In this document: one piece after another, positions 7,595 to 16,203 of the stretch
Position numbering within the stretch: position 1 is the first letter of the stretch
Layout of the letters: each line of letters opens with the position of its first letter
Origin: a virus
Length of the DNA stretch: 64,000 nucleotides
Virus record (IMG/VR): IMGVR_UViG_3300031140_000597
Location: 1-64,000 of that record
Strand: one strand, 5' to 3'
The notes under the pieces: model-generated
Databases searched by the model: none
Told to the model about the DNA's origin: nothing
Seen by the model: only the letters and a program-made list of their open reading frames with translations
Translations under genes and position numbers: made by a program

Positions 7595-8578
7595 ATGAGA
7601 AAAATACCGAAACAAGATGACATTAAGTACTTCTACAAGCGACTCGATCAGCAAGACATAATTAATAAAGTACCTAAAGGTGATTACATTGCTGTATTTG
7701 GCACAAGTCATACATATGGATTATGTGACCGTGGCGAAGATGGCAGAGATGGAGATTTATTAGATGAAGACGGTATGTGGGTGTTTTCATTAGGTAAGAA
7801 GTTGGGAATAGAAGTATTTAACGTATCTATGCCTGGCAATTACAATATTAATATGGTACGTCAGATGACAGACTTTTTTGAATTACCAAAAGAAGTAATT
7901 TCACGTTGTAAATTAATAATCGCAGAACCACGAGTGGGTGATACCGCTGGTATTATGTGTACCGATGTGATTGAAGAACTTGATGTATCTGTAAAAGAGT
8001 TAAATCAAGTACTCACAAATAGTTATGCATTTAATGTGTTGAACAAAAAGCAATACATATGGGAAACTAATGTGTACGCGCAGTTTACTAACCCAGCCAG
8101 TCAGAATATGACGACAGAAGATTATGCACGACGATTAATAGGAAATGTGGGACACTATGAAGATGATATACCGCCGCCATCTGTACTAAAGAATGTGACA
8201 AACTATATAGATCATCATACGCGTACTTCTGCTATTTCAATTTCTTCCCTACTGAGGGACTATGAGAATATCCGAACAATGAAGCAATTTGCAAGTATGG
8301 CAAATATACCGTTTATGTGGTTTTGTTTTGATAGTCAAAACATACTAGACGATGAAGAAGTTGCTTTATGTGAAAAAATATATACAGAGACTTCGACTAT
8401 ATTTGATGCTCGCATATCAAAATTGGAACTTGGCGTAGTAGATGAATATGAACTAAGATTTGGCGAAGATGCATTATATGGAGAGCAATGTAATTGTGGT
8501 CATTTTAGCGAAGTAGTAAATAATTGGGTGAGTAACATGGTACATAAACAGATAATTGAACTAGGATATGAACTATGA
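7595..8578 (+). CDS. SGNH/GDSL-like hydrolase family protein
   Basis: This 327-residue protein begins with a Rossmann-like strand and GTSHTYG (Ser38), like block I (GDSx) of SGNH hydrolases. A later NVSMPGNYN resembles block II, AEPRVGD fills the third block, and CGHFSE near the C-terminus may supply the catalytic His. The family removes acyl groups from sugars, lipids or glycans. The substitution of Asp by Thr in GDSx makes activity uncertain. It overlaps the following methyltransferase by ATGA and has its own promoter upstream. Confidence 0.5.
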   Translation: MRKIPKQDDIKYFYKRLDQQDIINKVPKGDYIAVFGTSHTYGLCDRGEDGRDGDLLDEDGMWVFSLGKKLGIEVFNVSMPGNYNINMVRQMTDFFELPKEVISRCKLIIAEPRVGDTAGIMCTDVIEELDVSVKELNQVLTNSYAFNVLNKKQYIWETNVYAQFTNPASQNMTTEDYARRLIGNVGHYEDDIPPPSVLKNVTNYIDHHTRTSAISISSLLRDYENIRTMKQFASMANIPFMWFCFDSQNILDDEEVALCEKIYTETSTIFDARISKLELGVVDEYELRFGEDALYGEQCNCGHFSEVVNNWVSNMVHKQIIELGYEL

Positions 8579-9249
8579 ATTTGAAAATACTAAACGAGTT
8601 AGATAGAATACTAAAAAACAATCCAACATTGGTTTCAAACGATCAGAGTTTGTGTCAAGTTATTAATGGGGTATTTAATATCTCATTAGCATCAGTCGAT
8701 GGGAGCAATGTCTATAAGTTGGCAGATACGATTGATGATGCTGTGCTACACAATTACTTTTCCAATGTTTGGCAAGCAGAAACAAAGAAATACAAGTACA
8801 GTGGATTAAGTATCATTGATGAAGTTAATGCATTGAAGCCTCGTAAGGTGATTGACTTGGGGTGTGGATATAATGAATTCAAAGGTAAGATTGACAACTT
8901 GATTGGAGTTGATCCGTATAATAAAAAAGCAGATATTACTTCATCTATTTTAGGTTATAAGACTAGTGAAAAGTTTGATGTTGCTATCTGTTTAGGTAGT
9001 ATTAATTTTGGTAGTTCAGATAAAATAATTGCTGAATTGGCATCGGCGGTCAATCTAGTTACCGATGGTGGGTTGTTATATTTCAGAGTGAATCCGGGAA
9101 CACAGCACGAAGCACCAGAAAGCAAGTGGATTAATTTCTACGATTGGGACCCAGTATTCGTATCGAATATAGCACAACATTTAGACTGTGAGTTGTTAAC
9201 ATTGCGTCAAGACTTGAATCGATTGTACTTTGTAATGAAGAAGCGATAA
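8575..9249 (+). CDS. Class I SAM-dependent methyltransferase
   Basis: The SAM-binding motif I is KVIDLGCGYNEF, followed by LIGVDPYN (motif II acidic residue) and FDVAICLGSINF (motif IV region). The C-terminal LYFRVNPG lies in the usual post-motif strand. At 224 aa it is a minimal class I fold. It is coupled to its neighbours by ATGA upstream and TAATG downstream. The substrate is unknown; a carbohydrate or peptide target would fit the neighbourhood (inference). Confidence 0.75.
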   Translation: MNLKILNELDRILKNNPTLVSNDQSLCQVINGVFNISLASVDGSNVYKLADTIDDAVLHNYFSNVWQAETKKYKYSGLSIIDEVNALKPRKVIDLGCGYNEFKGKIDNLIGVDPYNKKADITSSILGYKTSEKFDVAICLGSINFGSSDKIIAELASAVNLVTDGGLLYFRVNPGTQHEAPESKWINFYDWDPVFVSNIAQHLDCELLTLRQDLNRLYFVMKKR

Positions 9250-9944
9250 TGATTTTACATATACCACATTCATCTACCTATATTCCATTGGATATAGAAT
9301 TTGATAAAAAAGATGTAAGTGATGATATTCAGCGAATGACTGATTGGCACACTGATGATTTATTTGATTGTGAGCATACTATTGTTAAATTAGAAGTTAG
9401 TCGATTGATATGCGATGTTGAACGCTTCATTGAGAATGAAGAAATGGATGCAGTGGGTATGGGAATATGTTATACGACTGATTCGTTTGGTGCACCGTTA
9501 AGGGCAGTGTCAGATGAAGAGAAAGATCGTATTGTAAATCAATATTACATTCCGCATCATGCGAAATTGTACGAGTCTGTAAGAGATGAATTAGAAGAAA
9601 ATGGACAAGTCATGATTGTAGACTGTCATAGTTTTTCTAATGAGCAATTACCTCATGAACCATCTGGTGAACGACCTGATTTTTGTATAGGTACTGATTC
9701 GTATCATACACCAGTGTCATTGATTGTAAGATTGCAGGAAGAATTGAAGATACTTGGTTACACTAGCGTAGTGAACGAACCATTTGCTGGTACAATTGTA
9801 CCGATGGAGTATTATCATACAAATGATAATGTGAAATCAATAATGATTGAAGTTAATAGATCATTGTATATGAAGAACAGTTCTGAATATGCAAAGATGA
9901 AAGGAATAATCACCAATTTGATAAATATTATCAATAAGTATTAA
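9249..9944 (+). CDS. N-formylglutamate amidohydrolase-family protein
   Basis: The start overlaps the previous stop (TAATG). The protein begins LHIPHSSTYIP, the family opening motif. It continues with MIVDCHSFSNEQLP (metal-binding region), FCIGTDSYHTP and IEVNRSLYM at the end. Family enzymes are Zn-dependent and hydrolyse N-formylglutamate in histidine degradation; related amidohydrolases act on other N-acyl amino acids. The 231-aa length is slightly short for the family (~260). The phage role is unknown. Confidence 0.8.
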   Translation: MILHIPHSSTYIPLDIEFDKKDVSDDIQRMTDWHTDDLFDCEHTIVKLEVSRLICDVERFIENEEMDAVGMGICYTTDSFGAPLRAVSDEEKDRIVNQYYIPHHAKLYESVRDELEENGQVMIVDCHSFSNEQLPHEPSGERPDFCIGTDSYHTPVSLIVRLQEELKILGYTSVVNEPFAGTIVPMEYYHTNDNVKSIMIEVNRSLYMKNSSEYAKMKGIITNLINIINKY

Positions 9945-9955
9945 AAGGGATTATT

Positions 9956-10519
9956 ATGAAAATTAACGAAATTATAGAAGCAATAGGCGATTCACCTAGT
10001 GAATTTGGACAACGACTATCACAAGAAGATGATGATAATTTTCAACAAGTTCCTGGCAGAGTATTCGCTCAAGCGGTATCACGTATAAAGCAGAACGACT
10101 TAGCAAGAGGTGATGCAGCGAAGGGTCTTGAAACTTTGCATGTATACCCAGCAAATGAATACAATGGTATGAATTGTTTCATTGGTAAGAACAACTCAAG
10201 TGGTTATGCGATTGCACATGGTGATGAATTAGTTTCTGTGTTTAGTTCACAGGGATCATCGGGTAGTGCTATCATGCAAGATGCGATAAAGAATGGTGCT
10301 TCTCGTCTAGATTGTTTTGCTATTAGAAAAGAAGATGTATCTATTGAAGGTGGATTGTACAGCTTGTATTCTCGTCATGGATTTAGCATTGACAAGAGTA
10401 TGAATGATGGTGAACCTGGACAACCATATTCGATTCAGAATGGCGTAAGTTCGTACGTAGACGATAATGAGAAAGTGCATCCAAATGATCCGCGTGTTGT
10501 TATCTTCATGAAAAGATAA
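9956..10519 (+). CDS. Possible GNAT-like protein with MKINEIIEA N-terminus
   Basis: The 187-residue protein begins MKINEIIEA, a short helix similar to N-termini of several marine T4-like phage proteins. The middle (GYAIAHGDELVSVFSS, then SGSAIMQDAIKNGASRLDCFA) and GLYSLYSRHGF look like the C-terminal half of a GNAT acetyltransferase. No unambiguous acetyl-CoA loop is seen. It ends just before a strong promoter. Function tentative. Confidence 0.4.
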   Translation: MKINEIIEAIGDSPSEFGQRLSQEDDDNFQQVPGRVFAQAVSRIKQNDLARGDAAKGLETLHVYPANEYNGMNCFIGKNNSSGYAIAHGDELVSVFSSQGSSGSAIMQDAIKNGASRLDCFAIRKEDVSIEGGLYSLYSRHGFSIDKSMNDGEPGQPYSIQNGVSSYVDDNEKVHPNDPRVVIFMKR

Positions 10520-10553
10520 AAAAAGATAAATAAAACTATAGTTAATTATATAC

Positions 10554-10582
10554 TTGACATCTGTTGTCATGCAGTGTATAAT
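10554..10582 (+). promoter_or_regulatory. Sigma70-like promoter for the TctA/TctC transporter
   Basis: TTGACA at 10554-10559 and TATAAT at 10577-10582, 17 bases apart. The leader from here to the TctA start is about 150 nt. A CATAAATA late-like motif overlaps the start region (10588-10595), so early and late expression are both possible. Confidence 0.8.
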
Positions 10583-10600
10583 AACTACATAAATAAAAGA

Positions 10601-10620
10601 GTAGTGCAGATTTGTACTAC
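10601..10620 (+). promoter_or_regulatory. Hairpin in the TctA leader
   Basis: GTAGTGCA pairs with TGTACTAC around a GATT tetraloop (8 bp with one G-U) near the 5' end of the long leader. The remaining leader (to 10739) is also GC-richer in patches (CCGAGCGGCG). A regulatory role is inference. Confidence 0.4.
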
Positions 10621-10739
10621 TTCATTTCACAGCATAGTATAACAATAGCCGAGCGGCGATGTTCATATTATAAATCAAATTTCTAAAAACCGTCACGCTA
10701 TATGTGTGTCTTTCGCATGCTTAATTTAAGAGAACATAA

Positions 10740-12185
10740 ATGGAATATTTTACTATACTAATGGCTGGTATTGCTTACGGATTTATCGTAGGTTTAATTC
10801 CAGTAGCAGGAGCAACAGTTGGATTAATCGCCATCTACTCATTCGTTGGGTATTTTGATGATCCGTATATGTTGGTTGTGTTTACGACTGCGATAGTTGT
10901 ATCGTCTAGTATTGGTGATAGTTTCTGTGGTGTCGTTATGAATATCCCAGGAGCAGGTGGTGCAGCAGCGACCATGATTGATGGATTTCCTATGAGTCGT
11001 AAAGGTGAAGCAGCAAGAGCATTAAGTGCGGCAATATCTACATCATGGGCGAATGGATTAATATGGGGATTGTTAGTATTTTTGTTTTTACCATATTATT
11101 CAAAGATTGTTTTGTATTTTGGTACACAAGAGATGTTTACCTTCTTGATTTTTTCAATGACTTGTGTTATATTCATAAGTAGCAAATATTATGTTAGAGG
11201 ATTCATTGCGTTAATAGGTGGTTTTGTAGTTGGTCACATTGGAATGGACCCACAAACAGCAGCGCCACGTTGGACAATGGGTTGGGAATATCTTGGTGAT
11301 GGTATACAGATGATACCTGTTATGGCTGGTGTTTTAGCGTTCCCAGAACTAATAAGTGCATATCGTATGAAAGCGGAAAAGATATTCCTAGACAATGCAA
11401 AGATTAAATCACAATTGATTCAAGGTATTAAAGATAGTTGGAAATATAAATGGGATGGTTTGCGAGGCGGTTTCATCGGCGGTTTCATTGGATTGATCCC
11501 GGGCATTGGTGGTAACATAGCAGATTGGTTTGCATATAGTCAGACAGTTGCAGCAACAAAGAATGATGATGAGAAAGTAGGAAACGGACATGTACGAGGG
11601 GTAATTGGATGCGAAGGTGCAAACAATGCACAGAAGGCAACTAGTTATGTTCCTACTATATTGTTTGGTATTCCTGGCGCACCATTTGAAGTGATCATAA
11701 TGGGATTGCTTATGTATGTTGGTTTGGAGTTAGGCACGCCAGCAGTGTTGGCTGATACAAGATTCTTTGATGCATTGTTGAGCAGTTATATGTGGAGTCT
11801 GTTAATCATATTACCTATTTCATATATGTTTATCAAGTATGCAGTTAAGATAACCAATATTCCGTTTCAGTGGTACTTCTGGCCAATCTTAGCGAGTTTG
11901 ATTTGGTCTAGTACGCAGTACACAGGATTAAAAGAAGATTATATGATGCTTGCGATATGTTGTGTTGCAGGCATGGTGTTAAAGTACTTGAAGTTTAGTA
12001 GAGTAAGTTTTTTGATAGGATTTATCTTATCAGCAAGAATAGAATCTAGTTATTTGCAATTTACTGGATTATACGAGTGGGGTGATTTGCTAAGTAACCC
12101 ATTAGCAATCATATTTTTATTATTAGCAGCATTAGCTGCATATTGGGGCGCGTTTAAAAACAATGCACGCATTGATTTTGTTTAG
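10740..12185 (+). CDS. tctA: Tripartite tricarboxylate transporter permease (TctA family)
   Basis: This 481-residue polytopic membrane protein has the TctA signatures: GLIPVAGATVGLIAIY near the N-terminus, GDSFCGVVMNIPGAGGAAATMIDGFPM, then GFIGLIPGIGGNIADWFAY and TILFGIPGAPFEVIIMG. About 10-12 hydrophobic segments are visible. TctA is the large permease of the TTT system, which imports carboxylates such as citrate with a periplasmic TctC. The usual small subunit TctB is not found next to it. A phage-encoded TTT pair would reprogram substrate uptake in the infected host (inference). Confidence 0.9.
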   Translation: MEYFTILMAGIAYGFIVGLIPVAGATVGLIAIYSFVGYFDDPYMLVVFTTAIVVSSSIGDSFCGVVMNIPGAGGAAATMIDGFPMSRKGEAARALSAAISTSWANGLIWGLLVFLFLPYYSKIVLYFGTQEMFTFLIFSMTCVIFISSKYYVRGFIALIGGFVVGHIGMDPQTAAPRWTMGWEYLGDGIQMIPVMAGVLAFPELISAYRMKAEKIFLDNAKIKSQLIQGIKDSWKYKWDGLRGGFIGGFIGLIPGIGGNIADWFAYSQTVAATKNDDEKVGNGHVRGVIGCEGANNAQKATSYVPTILFGIPGAPFEVIIMGLLMYVGLELGTPAVLADTRFFDALLSSYMWSLLIILPISYMFIKYAVKITNIPFQWYFWPILASLIWSSTQYTGLKEDYMMLAICCVAGMVLKYLKFSRVSFLIGFILSARIESSYLQFTGLYEWGDLLSNPLAIIFLLLAALAAYWGAFKNNARIDFV

Positions 12186-12197
12186 GAGAAATAACAA

Positions 12198-13259
12198 ATG
12201 AAGAAGTTAGTAATCGCAACGTTAGTTGCACTAGGAATGACAGTATCATCACTGCCTGCTATGGCAGATTTCACATTCATCGTACCGCAGAAGCCAGGTT
12301 CAGGCACATCGGTATGGACAGCAATCGTTGCTGGTGAATTAGAGAAGCATTTAGGTGAGAAGATCAAGATCGTTAATATCCCAGGAGCGAATGATATCCC
12401 AGGCTTTAACAAATTCCACAATGATCTACAGCATGACGACAAGACTGTTATGGTGTCGCATGGTGGTAACGGAGTGTCGTATTTGGTAGACCCAGTTGAC
12501 TATGACTATTACCAGTATGACCCAATCGGTATGATGAACTTGACTATTATCAACGGACACTCTCCTGGTTTTAATCCATACACAGGTGTTATTAAATTCA
12601 GTGCTGGTTCTGGTATGAACCCAGATATGATGGCACACATCTTATTGAAAGGTGGACCTGATCTTACTATGGCACAGGCAGAAGAGATTTTTGCTAGTCA
12701 GTACAAGTACATCAAAGGTATGTCAGGTGGTGATCGTAGACTTAGTTTTCAGCGTGGCGGTGAACTTAACGTAACTCGTGAGTCTACAGCAGCATACAAT
12801 AAGTATTACAATGGTAAGGAATTTTCTAAAGTATGGTTCTCACAAGGTGTATTTAACCTAGAGACAGGCGAAATTGATGCTGATCCTAACTGGCCTAACC
12901 TTTCAATTCATGAAGTATTTGAAGCGAAATGGGGTGTTGCACCACAAGGTGAATTCTGGGAAGCATTTGAACTTGTACGTAACTTCCGTGACGTGATGCA
13001 GAAAGCATTATGGATTAAGAAGGGTAGCCCTGAGACAGATCGTTTACGCGCAGCGTTCCGAGCAATGGCAGCAGATCCTGTATCAATGGCGAAGATTTAC
13101 GAAAAGACAGGCAAGTATGATTGGATTATCGGTGAAGATATGGTAGATGCGTTAGATATTCTGCGTGAGCAAATTAAGCCAACCACACTACGCAATCTTG
13201 TAAGTTTCTTACAAGTCACTGGTAAGCCAGCGATTCTTAAAGAAGATTTAATCAAGTAA
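12198..13259 (+). CDS. TTT periplasmic solute-binding protein (TctC-like)
   Basis: The protein has a clear signal peptide (MKKLVIATLVALGM...LPAMA) with predicted cleavage after ALPAMA-type AxA. The mature part starts FTFIVPQKPGSGT and continues IKIVNIPGAND, corresponding to the TctC motifs P.(G)GG.D and V.N.PGA. It lies 12 bases after tctA behind TTAGGAGAAA. At 353 aa it is slightly longer than typical TctC (~325). It should bind the transported carboxylate in the periplasm. Sequence divergence from standard TctC is considerable; the context supports the call. Confidence 0.75.
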   Translation: MKKLVIATLVALGMTVSSLPAMADFTFIVPQKPGSGTSVWTAIVAGELEKHLGEKIKIVNIPGANDIPGFNKFHNDLQHDDKTVMVSHGGNGVSYLVDPVDYDYYQYDPIGMMNLTIINGHSPGFNPYTGVIKFSAGSGMNPDMMAHILLKGGPDLTMAQAEEIFASQYKYIKGMSGGDRRLSFQRGGELNVTRESTAAYNKYYNGKEFSKVWFSQGVFNLETGEIDADPNWPNLSIHEVFEAKWGVAPQGEFWEAFELVRNFRDVMQKALWIKKGSPETDRLRAAFRAMAADPVSMAKIYEKTGKYDWIIGEDMVDALDILREQIKPTTLRNLVSFLQVTGKPAILKEDLIK

Positions 13260-13268
13260 TATGATTTT

Positions 13269-13297
13269 AGAACTAGTGGACAATGTCTGCTAGTTCT
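13269..13297 (+). terminator. Hairpin after tctC-like gene
   Basis: AGAACTAG pairs perfectly with CTAGTTCT across a 13-nt loop directly after the tctC-like stop. No strong T-run follows, so it may be a weak terminator or mRNA-stabilising hairpin. Confidence 0.5.
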
Positions 13298-13317
13298 TAT
13301 TCAGCAAGGACAACAGT

Positions 13318-13938
13318 ATGAAGACACTTGTTATTATGACAGGTCCACAAGGAGCAGGCAATCATCTGTTCAGTAAGGCATTGGCAACAAACCCATCGGT
13401 ATTTGGTTGGAACAACCTACTTGATACTTATTGGGAAGGTCATGATCAAGAACCATTTGCAGAGTATTGGATTAATCCAACTAAGTTAAGTGAGTTTGAT
13501 TGGGATATGTCAGATGTGTTTGTTACTAGTATTAGTTGTCCTTTCATTTATAAAGGCATTGAGTTACAACCTAATTACGATGATTTTATAAATGAAGCAA
13601 GTAAGTATGTTGATGTAAAGATATTAGTTATTGGTCGTGATGTTAATATATTGAATCATCAGCAAATCCGAGTACGAGGTAAAGAGACTACCCCTGTATT
13701 TCAGCAAGCAATTGGTAATCTATTACCATTAAATCCTATGTTTGTTTCACAAGAGTTATTATATTTGTATGGTCAATCGTATTTAAATTCAATAGAGAGT
13801 TATATCGGTTTACCTTTAACGAATGGAACATTGCTATTCAACGACATATTAAAAGTCAATGCAAATGCAAAATATATAGAACCAGTGATATCACATTGGT
13901 TAGATGAAGAAGTAAGAAAAGCGTGTGACAATAAATGA
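13318..13938 (+). CDS. P-loop protein, sulfotransferase/kinase-like
   Basis: The N-terminus LVIMTGPQGAGNHLFSKAL is a P-loop of the sulfotransferase or nucleotide-kinase type. VDVKILVIGRDVNILNHQQ corresponds to the strand and Arg that bind the 3'-phosphate in sulfotransferases. At 206 aa it is short. The following gene starts within its stop (ATGA). A role in sulfation or phosphorylation of a glycan is possible but not shown. Confidence 0.5.
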   Translation: MKTLVIMTGPQGAGNHLFSKALATNPSVFGWNNLLDTYWEGHDQEPFAEYWINPTKLSEFDWDMSDVFVTSISCPFIYKGIELQPNYDDFINEASKYVDVKILVIGRDVNILNHQQIRVRGKETTPVFQQAIGNLLPLNPMFVSQELLYLYGQSYLNSIESYIGLPLTNGTLLFNDILKVNANAKYIEPVISHWLDEEVRKACDNK

Positions 13939-14174
13939 AAATTAGAACACACGATCCAGCCACTATTGTTATAGTAGTGAGGTGGCCACGTAGTCCTGAA
14001 TCATCTGACCCCAATGAACATTACCGTCCTTGGATGGAAGATCATGTAGGGAAACAGGGAGTTGATTGGGATTGGGGTCTGATCAATGATGATGCATCAA
14101 AGGACAACCTGAGTATTAGATTTAAACGAGATTTTGAAGCGTTAGCAATGCAAGCAAAACTAATGTGGGCTTAG
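13935..14174 (+). CDS. Conserved small phage protein, 79 aa
   Basis: It overlaps the previous gene by ATGA. The sequence (DPNEHYRPWMEDHVGKQG.DWDW) looks like a small conserved protein family I know from marine T4-like phages. It contains many Trp and acidic residues and has no known function. Confidence 0.5.
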   Translation: MKIRTHDPATIVIVVRWPRSPESSDPNEHYRPWMEDHVGKQGVDWDWGLINDDASKDNLSIRFKRDFEALAMQAKLMWA

Positions 14175-14182
14175 TATAAATA
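14175..14182 (+). promoter_or_regulatory. T4-like late promoter motif
   Basis: TATAAATA upstream of the MscS-like gene, followed at the right distance by an AGGAGGTAAG ribosome-binding site, one of the strongest in the window. Confidence 0.6.
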
Positions 14183-14217
14183 CATGTAGTTGTGATTATA
14201 TTAGGAGGTAAGCAATA

Positions 14218-14667
14218 ATGGACGTATTTGATACACTTGGCATGGAATTTGTTGACATCATAGGGCCATGGATTGCTGTCTTAGTATCCATTTCGGCTGC
14301 ATTATGGTTTAAAGATTTCACTACCAATTTAATATATGGTATAAAGTTCAAAATGAATCCCTCATTCAATGAAGGTGATGCGGTTGTATTAAATGACGAA
14401 GATGCTATTATTGTTAAAATAGGTTGGGGTGAGTCAGTGTTCGGTGTGTACAGTAAAAAAGGATATACTTGGCGCTATGTACAAAACGATAGACTACACT
14501 TACTTAAACTTGAAAAAATAGTAAACAAGAACTTACATCTTGACACCGATGCAGAAAGAGGCAGACGTATGCAAGCATTGCTAGATTTAGCACAATCAGA
14601 TCAAATAGACAGCAATAGAAAAGATATTGAAAAATTAACTACCCAACTAAACAACAAATCAGAATAA
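14218..14667 (+). CDS. Small membrane protein with MscS-like beta domain
   Basis: One N-terminal membrane helix (IIGPWIAVLVSISAALW) precedes a beta segment FNEGDAVVLNDEDAIIVKIGWGESVFG. That pattern matches the beta domain of MscS-family channels (F..GD.V...g..g.V..I). A coiled, charged C-terminus follows. At 149 aa it lacks the usual three helices, so it may not form a channel alone. A perfect AGGAGG site and a late motif precede it, suggesting high late expression. Confidence 0.45.
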   Translation: MDVFDTLGMEFVDIIGPWIAVLVSISAALWFKDFTTNLIYGIKFKMNPSFNEGDAVVLNDEDAIIVKIGWGESVFGVYSKKGYTWRYVQNDRLHLLKLEKIVNKNLHLDTDAERGRRMQALLDLAQSDQIDSNRKDIEKLTTQLNNKSE

Positions 14668-14703
14668 TTCTGATTGATATCAGACCCCACACATAGGTAA
14701 CAA

Positions 14704-16149
14704 ATGAATAACAAATCAAATTTAAGACTCAACCAAGGAAGACGTATAGTACATTTTATTTCAAATGGAGCTATGATAGATGAACTATCGTCGCACGCTG
14801 AATATGTCACAAAACTAAGAAAAATTGCTGAAATATCAATGACAAATTCATGTGATCATAGTATTTTATCTAGTCTAGATAATCTTAATCACAATAAATT
14901 GAGATCAAATTTAATATCAGTCACTGAAATGAATTTTGAGATGGCAGTAATTTGGTTTGAGGGATCATGGGTCTTATCAAATGATTTTGAAGATGAATTA
15001 TTAAGTGCATATGATAATGAATGGTCAAAGACAGATTGGTTGGCTGCTGGTCACATCATAGATCGTCGTCCAAACACAGAGATGGCTACGTTTGATTCGC
15101 AATGTGTTATTATCAATCTTAAAGCATTAAAATCGTTGGATTATCCTAGATTGATGAAACGACAGCCGTTACAATCGCCTGTATATGAAAGTAGCGAAGA
15201 ACATATACATGATGATTATACTCCAATGTATCTTAAACCTACTGGAAAATTTAGCGAAGCAAAAGAACAAGGTAATGGTTATATAGATGCATTAATTCAT
15301 ATAGCATTGAGCAATGATATGTATATACACAATTTGTCATATAGTATCCGAGATGAGAAGTATTGTTGTTATCCCGCAGATGATATTGAAGAAACAAAAG
15401 AATGGTTAAATATGGATTTCTCAACCAAATCGCTATCACAAATTAGAAAAATAGCAGATAGAATTAGTGAAGATAAAGAAGAACTGTTTGGATATAAGTA
15501 TATGGATAAGATGATATTATATATAACAAATACTGAATCAGTTCCAAAAAAAGGTGCTATCAAATATAGTCATAATGTCATGACTTGTCCTGCCAGCGGA
15601 TTGCATCAGTTTATGCATATGATAAACGCAAGAGATACCTTAGAGAAAGTCATATGGACGGATTTCAGTGAAGCAGGGCTATGGTGGGTTGAATTCTTGT
15701 TAACAAATTGGGATGGAACTGATTTCATTGGATTCTATAAAGCACATAAACATCATATTCATGATGTCTATGATATTGACGACGATACTATATTATATGA
15801 TGAAGATTTAATTCATGGTTTCATGGAAGAAGTAGGTGACACTTGGTTAGATGATTGGGCTCATATTAAAAGTTTAGATCATACTTTTATGAAAATTAAT
15901 ATGGTAACTGAATGGAAAAGATTAGTTGATGCGATTGGTAATGATAATACAGTATTTCTACAAGTGAGTAATATTTGGCAATATGAAATTAATTATGTCA
16001 ATACAACACATTTCCAAGCACAAGCAGCGTACATTAATCTGATTAATGAAGTGTTATCTAATAATAAAGATTTGTTCGTAACTGGTGATACTCCAAGTGG
16101 AGTATATCAAGGATATCGTAATATGAAAGAGATTGCAAGTATTTTTTAA
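14704..16149 (+). CDS. Large hypothetical protein of the sugar-modification cluster
   Basis: The 481-residue protein has an N-terminal half with FEMAVIWFEGSWVLSNDFEDELL and TDWLAAGHIIDRR, reminiscent of the glycosyltransferase-like proteins downstream. The C-terminal half begins KMILYITNTESVP and contains KVIWTDFSEAGLWWVE, compatible with a Rossmann-type domain. No decisive motif is visible. It lies just before the glycosyltransferase/methyltransferase pair and ends at the promoter at 16151. Possibly the same two-domain architecture, strongly diverged (inference). Confidence 0.4.
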   Translation: MNNKSNLRLNQGRRIVHFISNGAMIDELSSHAEYVTKLRKIAEISMTNSCDHSILSSLDNLNHNKLRSNLISVTEMNFEMAVIWFEGSWVLSNDFEDELLSAYDNEWSKTDWLAAGHIIDRRPNTEMATFDSQCVIINLKALKSLDYPRLMKRQPLQSPVYESSEEHIHDDYTPMYLKPTGKFSEAKEQGNGYIDALIHIALSNDMYIHNLSYSIRDEKYCCYPADDIEETKEWLNMDFSTKSLSQIRKIADRISEDKEELFGYKYMDKMILYITNTESVPKKGAIKYSHNVMTCPASGLHQFMHMINARDTLEKVIWTDFSEAGLWWVEFLLTNWDGTDFIGFYKAHKHHIHDVYDIDDDTILYDEDLIHGFMEEVGDTWLDDWAHIKSLDHTFMKINMVTEWKRLVDAIGNDNTVFLQVSNIWQYEINYVNTTHFQAQAAYINLINEVLSNNKDLFVTGDTPSGVYQGYRNMKEIASIF

Positions 16150-16150
16150 C

Positions 16151-16179
16151 TTGACAAAACAGTAAAAATATTATATAAT
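16151..16179 (+). promoter_or_regulatory. Sigma70-like promoter upst. of glycosyltransferase
   Basis: TTGACA 16151-16156 and TATAAT 16174-16179, 17 bases apart. An AAGGATAG ribosome-binding site precedes the ATG at 16204. Confidence 0.8.
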
Positions 16180-16203
16180 AATTACTAATCATAAGGATAG
16201 TAT

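Noticed and set aside
7231-7623. Long minus-strand frames opposite the KKA repeat
   Set aside because: They arise from the 15-nt repeat being open in all frames; the + strand frame has start, coupling and a folded N-terminal domain.
13318-13938. Deoxynucleoside monophosphate kinase
   Set aside because: The P-loop alone would allow it, but lid and NMP-binding motifs are not visible; sulfotransferase-like is kept as a weak call.
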